Source: a virus. From it: 25,609 bases of DNA. The notes beneath the pieces were generated by a model, which was given only the letters and a program-made list of their open reading frames with translations, was not told the origin of the DNA and did no database searches. A program made the position numbers and the translations under genes. The DNA is taken from positions 1 through 25,609 of IMG/VR virus record IMGVR_UViG_3300028025_005400; one strand, 5' to 3'. Positions 8,600-17,800 of this stretch are shown piece after piece (position 1 is the first letter of the stretch; every line of letters starts with the position of its first letter).

Positions 8600-9010
8600 A
8601 TGGAATTAACTATTAGAAATCTTAATGAAAGTGATTACCACAACATCTTAGTAGATTGGTGGATTCAATGGAGTTGGGAGCCACCTAAAAGAAACTTTCT
8701 TCCCGACAACGGAACAGGTGGTATTATAGTTTATGATGGAGAAACTCCTGTATGTGCAGGATTTTTGTATATTACTAATTCAGATGTATCTTGGGTTGAT
8801 TGGATTATATCAAACAAAGAATATAAGATGAAGGACAAAAGAAGAGAGGCTATTATTTTATTAATTTCATCTCTTACTAATATCGCTAAAAATTCAGGAG
8901 CAGGATATGCTTATGCTCTTATAAAAAACAATAGCTTAATAAAAACGTATGAGAACCTTGGATATGTTAAAGGAGATACATACACGAGTGAAATGATAAA
9001 ATTATTATAA
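8600..9010 (+). CDS. GNAT-fold protein, T7 gp13-like (136 aa)
   Basis: The protein has the length and layout of a GNAT acyltransferase fold. It has an N-terminal strand MELTIRNLNESDY, a strand pair (GGIIVYDGETPVCAGFLYI), a second pair around VSWVDWIIS, a helix (EAIILLISSLTNIAKNSG), and a final YENLGYVKGDTYTSEMIKLL element typical of GNAT C-termini. T7 gp13, a 138-aa protein needed for internal virion protein assembly, has the same fold and ends in a comparable way. Here the gene is likewise between the tail nozzle region and the gp14-like gene, with a 1-bp gap to the latter. The acetyl-CoA loop (R/Q-x-x-G-x-G/A) is not recognisable: the equivalent place reads KMKDKRREA. A structural or assembly role is therefore at least as likely as catalysis. 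A TATCTTTG motif lies just upstream. Confidence 0.7.
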   Translation: MELTIRNLNESDYHNILVDWWIQWSWEPPKRNFLPDNGTGGIIVYDGETPVCAGFLYITNSDVSWVDWIISNKEYKMKDKRREAIILLISSLTNIAKNSGAGYAYALIKNNSLIKTYENLGYVKGDTYTSEMIKLL

Positions 9011-9011
9011 T

Positions 9012-9989
9012 ATGGGAGTAGCAACAGCAGTAGCAGTAGGAGGATTGGCTATATCGGCAGCATCCACTGCAAATTCATTTATGCAGGCATCAAAGCAAGG
9101 TAAAATGCAAAGAGAGGCAGAGGCTAAAGCAGCTGCTGCAATGGCAGAAGCACGTAAAAAACTTGAGATAAATTACTCTAAGGAAAGAGCAATTCAAAAA
9201 GAACCATACGAACTACAAAGAGAAGCAATGCTTTCAGCAGGTGCTCAAGCTATTCAAGCCGGCCAAGAGTCAGAAAGAGGTGCAGCTGCTACAGCAGGTA
9301 AAATATACATGGCTCAAAATGAGGGCCAAGCAGGTATAAGAACCGCTATGGGTGCGGAAATGACAGAAATTGAGAAAGAGATAATTGATGAGAACAGTCG
9401 TTTAAGAGACTTAGGTGTTCAATTAGATTTAGGAGAAGTTCAAGGTCAGCAACAAATGGCTGCTGATGCTCAACAAGCTAAAGCAGCATACACAGAGGCG
9501 GGAGTAAAAGGTTTGGCAGATACCGCTCAAATGGGTCTTAATATGATTCCTTTATTTCCTAAAACAAATAATAATAATACAGCTGCTGTTGGTAGCGCAG
9601 CCCCTTCAAATCCTTTGCCGGGAAATGCTCAGTCTTATGGGCCTATGGGTACAAATTGGGCTCCTATGAGTAGTTATAAAACTCAAGCTTCTACACCTGC
9701 TTTTGGACCTCAAATGCCTCAGCCGGGTACTCAATTTGGAGCATTTGGAGTTAATTGGAGTGGTGTAGGTTCTGATAGAAAATTAAAGAAAAACATAACT
9801 AAAATTGGAGAATCTCAAAGTGGATTAAATATATATTCTTTTGAATATATAGATGAAGAGAAATTTGGGAAAGGAGTTTTTCAAGGAGTAATGTCTGATG
9901 AAATACCACAATATGCAGTAATAAAAGGAAACGATGGATTCGACAGAGTTAATTATTCTTTATTAGATATAGAATTTAAAAAAATATAG
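9012..9989 (+). CDS. Internal virion protein (gp14-like) with C-terminal S74 intramolecular chaperone domain (325 aa)
   Basis: Residues 1-25 are a small-residue hydrophobic helix (MGVATAVAVGGLAISAAS), as at the start of T7 gp14/P22 gp7-type DNA ejection proteins. Residues 26-170 are Ala/Gln/Glu-rich and probably coiled coil. Residues 175-250 are a Pro/Gly/Asn-rich linker. Residues 254-325 match a short Peptidase_S74 (endosialidase-type intramolecular chaperone) domain: SDRKLKKNITKIG, then SGLNIYSFEYI, a GVMSDEIP turn and VNYSLLDIEF. In that family self-cleavage occurs at Ser-Asp, here residues 254/255. The gene lies directly between the gp13-like and gp15-position genes. S74 domains usually trimerise tail fibres, so its use on an internal protein without a visible fibre stalk is noteworthy. 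S74 identification is firm; ejection role is inferred from position and N-terminus. Confidence 0.75.
   Translation: MGVATAVAVGGLAISAASTANSFMQASKQGKMQREAEAKAAAAMAEARKKLEINYSKERAIQKEPYELQREAMLSAGAQAIQAGQESERGAAATAGKIYMAQNEGQAGIRTAMGAEMTEIEKEIIDENSRLRDLGVQLDLGEVQGQQQMAADAQQAKAAYTEAGVKGLADTAQMGLNMIPLFPKTNNNNTAAVGSAAPSNPLPGNAQSYGPMGTNWAPMSSYKTQASTPAFGPQMPQPGTQFGAFGVNWSGVGSDRKLKKNITKIGESQSGLNIYSFEYIDEEKFGKGVFQGVMSDEIPQYAVIKGNDGFDRVNYSLLDIEFKKI
9771..9776 (+). other. Predicted S74 autocleavage site codons (Ser254-Asp255)
   Basis: The codons TCT GAT encode the Ser-Asp pair that opens the SDRKLKKN motif of the C-terminal chaperone domain. In characterised S74 proteins, cleavage happens between Ser and Asp and releases the chaperone after trimer folding. 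Whether this copy cleaves is not known; it would release a fragment of about 71 residues. Confidence 0.5.
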
Positions 9990-9992
9990 ATT

Positions 9993-11846
9993 ATGCCTTT
10001 AGGATATGGTTATGTAGAAAGAAATGCCGACTCATACGTTGATTGGCGTGAAGTAGGTCAGTATACTACTGATATGCTTGACGAAACTATGAGAGTTCGT
10101 CAGGAAAAAAAAGATGCTTTAGATAAAGCCACTAAAGATGCGCTTAAGCAAATATCAAATACACCTATTGGAGCACATGCAAGCGCAAGACAGTCTGCTT
10201 TAAAGATGGCTGATGTTGTTAGTAAGAATTTATTGATTCAAGAGAAGTTAATGAAAAGTGGTAGGTTAGATCCAAGGGACTATCTTATATACAATCAAAA
10301 TGCTTTAGATGGTATTGACTTAGCGTTTAACGCAAATAAAGCTTATCAAGAAAATTACCAAAAAATAATTGATGGTGTTAATTCTGAAGAGATGTCAGGG
10401 TTAACTCTTGAGAATGCCGCTATAGCAGAGTCTTATGGAGATTGGAGTACAAATGGATATATAATGTCTCCTGAAGGAAACTTAATGGTTGGTATCGAGA
10501 CAGAACAAGAGATTGATGGTAAAAAAGTCAAAAAGTTAGATAAGATAACAACTCCTACTGCTTTAAATGGTTTATTATTAAATACAATTCCTCATAATAA
10601 ATTAGAAGATAAAATAAATAAGTGGATTCCTACTTTGGGTAAAAACCAAATCGCGGCTATCCAAAAAGCAGGATATGGCAAGCAAGGAATGGTTATGACT
10701 AGAGAAGATATAACTAATAGAACAGATTTGAGCGCTGATGAAAAAACAATTTTATTTCAATTTGTTGAAGCTGAAAAATTAAAAGTAGCATCATTGTTAG
10801 GAACTCCTACAAATATAGCGTCAATTCTATTTGATACAAAAAGAACATCAGATAGTGGTATTGATTACAGTCCTACAGACGATGCTGCTGAAGCTGCTAA
10901 AGACCCAAGTAAGATATTAAGAGTTTACGATCAAAAATCAGGTACTTATGAATTTCAAGTATCTGACCAACAAAGAGCAGAAGCTGAGAAGTTTGCTTTC
11001 AATAGAATGAGAGAGAAATATGATATTATTGAGAAAGTTGATGTTGGTGGTCAATTACAAAAAGATTACGCTCCTGAGTATGTTTATAATGCAGGAAAAA
11101 CTGCTGCAAAAGAAAAAGAATTTGCTAGAAATCTTGCTCAAAATTTAGTTACTTTCATGACAGGAAATGATCAAAATTCTGTACTGTCAGGTAAATATTT
11201 ATCAGGTGTTACAAATATGGCATATAACAAAACACCGGGTGGTGCTAATGTTGTAAATAAAGATAGTAAACAACAGAATTATCAATTTGATGAAAATAAT
11301 GTATTTGGAGGAGCAAAAGCTCTTATAGGTTCAATAAAAGCAAATCTACCTGATGAATATAAAAATGTAAGTGAAGATGTTATATTGAAATATGTTAAAG
11401 AATTCCTTCCTCAAGGAGCTAAATTAAATAAAACTGCTAGCGGCCAAGGTTTTGAACCTAAACCTCAGAAACAAACAGCAGTGCAGCAATTCTCTTCTTA
11501 TATAGATGATAAGATGTCTAGACAATTAAAACCTGATGCTAAGCCTGCAAATATAGCAGCGAGTTTAAATCAAAGACTTACAGGAACAGGTTTTGAAGTA
11601 GAATCAACTTTTTTTGGGGATAATATAAAAATAGTATCTAAATCAGGAAAGGGTGCTGCGGAATCACCTAGTTTCCCGGTTGGAAATGATGCTAAAAATA
11701 AAAAAGCTTTACAAAATGCTGCAAAATGGATGAAAGCAAATCTACCTGCTAAGACAGTAGAAGGAGTTGAAGATAAAGAAGTTTACGCAGAAGAGTTAAT
11801 AGAGTCAGGAGCTCTATCAGGTGGTTTAGATTATAGTAAAAAATAA
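9993..11846 (+). CDS. Internal virion protein, T7 gp15 position (617 aa)
   Basis: I recognise no domain in this protein. It starts MPLGYGYVERNADSYVDWRE and is predicted to be mostly helical and highly charged, with long stretches of Lys, Glu, Ala and Asn. Residues 20-70 (YTTDMLDETMRVRQEKKDAL onward) look like coiled coil. A beta-containing stretch is suggested around residues 150-185 (YIMSPEGNLMVGIETEQEI). There are no membrane spans, cysteines are absent or nearly so, and no catalytic motif is visible. It sits 3 bp after the gp14-like gene and 21 bp before the giant gp16-position gene, the same order as T7 genes 14-15-16. T7 gp15 is 747 aa, so the size is compatible. The most likely role is a structural cargo protein packaged in the capsid and ejected with the DNA. 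This is inference from position. Confidence 0.5.
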   Translation: MPLGYGYVERNADSYVDWREVGQYTTDMLDETMRVRQEKKDALDKATKDALKQISNTPIGAHASARQSALKMADVVSKNLLIQEKLMKSGRLDPRDYLIYNQNALDGIDLAFNANKAYQENYQKIIDGVNSEEMSGLTLENAAIAESYGDWSTNGYIMSPEGNLMVGIETEQEIDGKKVKKLDKITTPTALNGLLLNTIPHNKLEDKINKWIPTLGKNQIAAIQKAGYGKQGMVMTREDITNRTDLSADEKTILFQFVEAEKLKVASLLGTPTNIASILFDTKRTSDSGIDYSPTDDAAEAAKDPSKILRVYDQKSGTYEFQVSDQQRAEAEKFAFNRMREKYDIIEKVDVGGQLQKDYAPEYVYNAGKTAAKEKEFARNLAQNLVTFMTGNDQNSVLSGKYLSGVTNMAYNKTPGGANVVNKDSKQQNYQFDENNVFGGAKALIGSIKANLPDEYKNVSEDVILKYVKEFLPQGAKLNKTASGQGFEPKPQKQTAVQQFSSYIDDKMSRQLKPDAKPANIAASLNQRLTGTGFEVESTFFGDNIKIVSKSGKGAAESPSFPVGNDAKNKKALQNAAKWMKANLPAKTVEGVEDKEVYAEELIESGALSGGLDYSKK

Positions 11847-11867
11847 AAATTTTAAATACATAGCAAA

Positions 11868-14800
11868 ATGGATGAAGAAGTAATCAATGATTTATATTCA
11901 AGAGCACAGTCAAAAGGATACACTAAAAGTAGAGAAGAATTTGTAAATCTTTTACATACCGATTCTTCTGTATTAAATGATATGTATTCTTATGTAAAAA
12001 GCAAAGGATACAATAAAGATATAAATTCATTTTCATCTATTATTGGTAAGGAACAATCTGAACCTGCCCCTGTTGTAAAAAAAAAAGTTTCTTCGGAATC
12101 AATCGAACAGCAGGAGCCTCAAGCAGGTACTATGGAATCACCTTCGGAAGATGGTTCATCGGTTACGCCACCTATTAACAATGCGTTTCAAAGTATTGAC
12201 CAATTTGAAGGTAAGAGTCCTGTAGAGAATTTAATTACTACACAACAAAAAACTGCAGGTAAACCTAATGCTGTGCCTATAAAAGAACCAAATGAAGAAG
12301 ATTACTTCACGGGAGGTTTTGGTAATTTTTTAAGGGGTGTTGATAAAATATCTCCTATAGGAATTGGAGATTTTATAGACGATATGGCTCGTAGCGTAGC
12401 TTCAGGATATAGACAAGGTAAATTAGCAGAGGCTTCAGGAAATCTAATAGTATCAGGCGCTAATCCTAGTGATGAAGAAATAACACAATTTATAGAATCT
12501 AGGAAATTAGCAGAAGAAATAAAACCTTCTTCTGAAATGCAGGATTATACTAAAATATACGAAGAAGAAGGAAAAGGGTTTTGGGGAGTAGTTAAAGGAT
12601 TGGCTAATAACCCATCTATTATACCTGAATTATTAGTTAGTTCATTAACTTCAATGGCTACAAATACAGATGCCATAAAAGCAGGAGTTGGAACAATAAT
12701 AGCAGGAGGAAGTATTGGAGCTGCTACAGGAGCAACAGGAGGTTCGGTAGTTCCTATACTTGGAACAGGTGTAGGAGCAGGAGCAGGAGCTATAGCAGGA
12801 GCTGAAGCAGCAATTCCTTTTGCATTTGGAGCTGCAAGTGCTGTTGTTGAAATGGGTTCTACTTTTGGAGAATTACTTCAAGAAGAACTTGGAGATAAAG
12901 AAATGAGTAAAGAAAATGTAAGAGCTATTCTTGAAAATCCTGATAAATTGCAAAGCATAAGAAATAAGGCAATAGCAAGAGGTCTTGTTATTGGTACTAT
13001 TGATACTGTTACAGGTAAACTTGCGACAGGTGTAGGGGCTAAAATATTAACAAAGTCAGCTGCAAAATCAGCTACAGGTGCAGTAACTAAAGCAGCTGCT
13101 ACTAAAGCAGTTGCGGCAGGTGCAGGAGTAGAAGCATTAGGAGGTTCGTTAGGAGAAACTGCGGCAAGAGGAGTTATAGGACAAGATATGGATGTGTCTG
13201 AAATAGCACTTGAAGGACTTGCTGAATTACCCGGTGGTATAAGGTCAACTATTCAAGCAAGGTTTGCTAAACCTTCTTATAAAATAAATGGAGAAAAAGC
13301 TACAGCAGAAGAAATTGATGAAATAACTGCTACAATGACTCCTGAGCAATTGGCTTCTACTAAAATAGATATTAAAAATGATTATCAAGGTAGAGAATTC
13401 AAAATAAGAGATAAGGTTTTAACCAATTCCATAAAAGAAGAAGTTAGGCAAGCTAATCCAAACTTAAATGAAACTAGCTTGAATGCTATTACTGAATTAG
13501 AAAAACAATTAAAAACCTTAGAAGGAAATAAAACTCAAACAGGTAAAGATAAGGCTTCTTTATTAAGAAATCAAATCAAAGACATTCAAGAGAATCAATT
13601 ACAAGAAGAGGTAGTAACAGAAACAATTAAAACAGAACAAGATGCCATTCAAGAGCAAACAACAGATGAAAGCGTGCTACGCACAGAACAACCCGAATTG
13701 GGACTGCAAGGAGTGGGCGAAGGAAACGCCCAACCTGTCGAAGTTACCGCAGAAGAAACTATCACTACTCCGCAACCGCAAGAAGTAGTAGGTGTCCCTG
13801 ATGAAATATCACAACCAATAGAGTTATCCGTAACTCCTGAAGTGGCTCCTGAGCAAGCTGTAGAAACCGCTCCTGTTACAGAGACAGCTCCTGTTGCTGA
13901 AACTCCTGCTGTTAAATCTGAACAAGATATTGTAAGTGAGGTATATGATAGAGCCGATAGTGAATTGCGTAAGTTGCGTGAAGATGTAGATAATGAATCG
14001 CCTAAGTTAGAATATGATGGAGACAATGAGTCTATTAAAGAAGAAGTAGAAAGATACGACAGATTAACAAGAAAAATTGAAGAAGATGGTTCTTTTTCAA
14101 ATAGATACGGTTATGGTTTAATACAGAAATTAATAGAAGCAGGTGGTGGTAAAAATACAAGAAAATTAGCAAATGCATTAAGAAAGGCAGGTGTTTTTAG
14201 TGGATACTCAAGAGAAATGCCAAGTGGAAATTATATTGGTACTCTTATAGGTGATTCAAGTGAAATTATAGCTAATACTTATTCTGTTTTAAATAGTTCA
14301 GAAAAAATAGAGGCTACAAAAATATTCACAAAGTTAGCCAATGAATTAGGAGTAGATGTTGCGAGTTTAGAAACAGAGGCCAATAGACCGGTTGAGAAAA
14401 TAGGAGTCGAAGCAAAAGCCGAGGTAACTCCTGTTGCGGAAGGCCCTAAAACTGCTGAAGAATTTATAACTGCAATAGATGAGAAGGCGGATGCTAATGA
14501 AAACAAAGTTGGCAGGGCTATAAAAGTTGCAGAAAATGTTTTTATATCTAAATTTGGAGATACATACGTTTTAACATATCCTGATGCAAGAATTACTGAC
14601 TCAAATTTTGATGCAGAAGCAAAACAATACAGAGGAGGACCTATAGGTTCAGTTCAAAGAAAAAGTAATCTAACTAAGGAACAAGCTATAAAAATATTAA
14701 AAAGAGAAATAAAAAAAGCAAAAGCAAAAGCCGAGACAGCTCCTGCTGAAGTAGATAAAATAAAGTCAGACATTGAAGCGTCTAAAGAGAGGCTGAAAAA

Positions 14801-17800
14801 AGCGTGGGATAAGTATAAAACAATGGGCATTGCTTTTGACCCTAAGAACAATTTAGCTAGGGATAGAGAGCTTGTTAAGTCTTTGGTTGAATATGCGTAT
14901 AATAATATTAGATTAGGCTCTTACGAGGCCTCTAAATTGATTAAGGATTTAGCTGAACAAGGTTTTGAAATAACTAAAGATGGTGCTAAGTTTATTATAG
15001 ATAAAGCATCTAAAAAAGTTCAAAGAGAAATCAACAAAACTGTTGGTATAAAACCAAAGGCTACAGAGCAGAAAAGAATAAACAAAGCTTATGCAGTTGG
15101 TGTAGCCACTCAAAGGATTGCTACTGAAGAGGCAAAATCTGAAATTAAAGATTTGAAAGGTCAAGTAGTTGACGTATTTAGAGCAGGTATTCAAGCTATT
15201 AAGATAGCTCAAACTACAGCTAAAGAAAAGGCTAGAGATATTAAAACTAAATCTCAAGAGTTAGCCAAGTATTTAGATAATCTAAAAGGCAAGGGAAAGA
15301 TAACATCAACCCAAGCTGCTGTTATGGTTAAAAGATTTAGCAAAGTAAATGTGCTTAGTGAGAAGTCAGTAAATAGATTTATTGACTACGCCACTAAAGT
15401 TCTTAATGATGCTAATTATAACACCAAACTAAATGAGGCTAGAAAAACTTTATCATCATTAAAGAAATTATCTAAGAACGCAGAGAAGAATGCAGACCTT
15501 AGAGCAGTTGCCTCTCAATTCGTTAAAATAGACCCTTCAATGGTAGAAAACATTGATGAGTATAATGATATAGCAAAAGAACTTAAAAATGCCGTAGATG
15601 GCTCTAAAATAAGAAGAGCAAATACTAAGATTGTCGATACAGTAAACATTAATGATGTAAGCACTTATGTTGAGAAAATTCTTACAGAGCAAGAAATTAA
15701 ATTAAGAGCGGAAAAAATAGCAGAGCTTCAAAACTTACTTGATGTAGATGCTTCTAAATTTAGTGCGGAAGAGATAGATAATTTATTTGACATTTATGGA
15801 GAAGAAAAAGAACTTGATACCAAAAAGTATGATTCAAAAATTGTAAGAGCCGCATTAAACAAAGCATTTGATATATATTCAACTGTTATAAATGAAATGA
15901 TAAATACAAATGTGGATCCGTTTACAGAAGAAGAAGTAGAATTTACTGATGGTCAAAAGAAAATCATCAGAGAGTTCATAGGTATTGATTTAGATACCAT
16001 AGAAGATAATAAAGAGGCTTTAAGAATAATTGACTCTTTAATTAACTTTATTCAAAACAAATCAACAGCAGGAATGCTTAGGCCAATTGCTGACTATCAA
16101 GCTATTGTTGGAGGTAATGAATTAAGAAGACAAAAAATTGAAGGTAAAGGCATAAGAAAATTTTGGTCTCCAAGTTTTGGTAAAACATTAGCTGAACAAT
16201 TTACATCTTTAAATTTATTATTTGAGAAAGAGTTCAAAGGATTTAATGTAGCTTCCAAGGTTAGAAAAATGATGGGTATTACGGATTTGGTTAATGGAAA
16301 ATCTATTGGTCAAAGTGAAGCTAATCGAATAGTAAAAAAGTATGTTGAACAATTTTACAATAAGACTGCTAATGGAGAAGCATTTAATTCTGCTTATAAT
16401 GATATTGAAAGAGGAATTTTTGCTCATGTTTATAGAAACGTAATTGGAACAGATAAAAGAAGAAAAGATGTTTTTGATAAAAGAAAACAAGAAGTTTTAG
16501 ATGCTGCAGAATTTTTAGAAGAAAATGGAAATAAAGAAGAAAAACAACTTGCAGAACTTTACAAGAAAGTATACGATAAGATACTAGATGGATCTGAAAA
16601 TATTGAAGATGTTAGACAGAAAACAGACGCTAACAATGTAGATGGTGTTAATTATTGGGTAAATCAATGGGCAAACAAATTTGATGCTCTATCTGATTTG
16701 GCTCTTAATTTTTATAATAAAATATTAAACAGAGATTTAGGATATACTCCTGATAGATTTAAAAGACGTCAGGGAGAAACTAAGGAAGTAGATTTAGAGA
16801 ATGATGAGTCGGCATTTATATCAAATACTGATGGAGTTCTTTATAATAAGAAGTCAGGTAGTTTAATGGATAAGCAAGAGGATAGAAAAGCTCCTAAAGG
16901 AATGTTTATAGATCTTTCTTTTGATTCTAAAAATTCTAATTCTATGTACGATGCTATGATTGACTTAAATACGGCATTTAGCATTAGAAAAGTTCAATCA
17001 TTCTTGAACTCTGAAAACTTTAGTAAAATATTTAAAGATGATGCTGACTTATTTAAGAAAAGAATAGCAAGCTACGTTAGATTGTCAAGAAGAAAAAGTC
17101 CATATACAGGAAGTGAATTATCAGGATTGATACAGAAACTAGATAAGATTGCAACAATTGGTGTAACTCAAGCATTAGCATCTCCAACTCAACCATTTAA
17201 ACAAACAATACCTGTCGCGGCAAGTACACTTATCAACGCAGGAAGCTTAGGAATGGGAGCGGCATTTAATCCATCGTACAATAATTGGCTTAATAAATTA
17301 GGATATGCTATATCAAATAGAGGTATAGAATCTAGGGCAGAAATTGAATCTATAAATAGATTATTAGAAAAAGCTGCAAGTTCTAAAAAAGAAAAAGTCG
17401 GTAAATTTATTAGAGAGGCAAATGAAAAAATGTTAAAGTTGACTCTTGTTAATCCTGACGTTTGGATTGCTAGAGCATCTTTCAAAGCTTACTATGAGCA
17501 ATCACTAAAAAAACAAGGATTAAAATCAAGTAATATTGATTATAATGACCATAAAGTAAATAAAGAAGCTGCAGATTATGCTCAAGAGATGATTGATAGA
17601 CAGCAAAATATTTCAGATTATGACTTGGCAGGAGATTTATTTACAGATAAAAACTCAGTAACAAAAGCTTTTATTAAAATGTTAATGGCTTTCTCGAGTT
17701 TTAGAATGAACCAAGGTTCAAGATTAGGAGCTGATTTAACAACTTTAGAATATTGGAATACGTCTACTAAAGAAGATAAAGTGATTGCTCTACGTTCTAT

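Noticed and set aside
12077-12086. A10 run in the giant gene as a programmed frameshift site
   Set aside because: The zero frame continues for more than 2200 codons with sensible sequence, and no alternative frame of interest or stimulatory structure was seen.
13649-14026. Long open frame on the minus strand opposite the giant virion gene
   Set aside because: It is low-complexity Ser/Thr/Val-rich, a shadow of the Pro/Glu-rich linker on the other strand, with no start context or neighbours.
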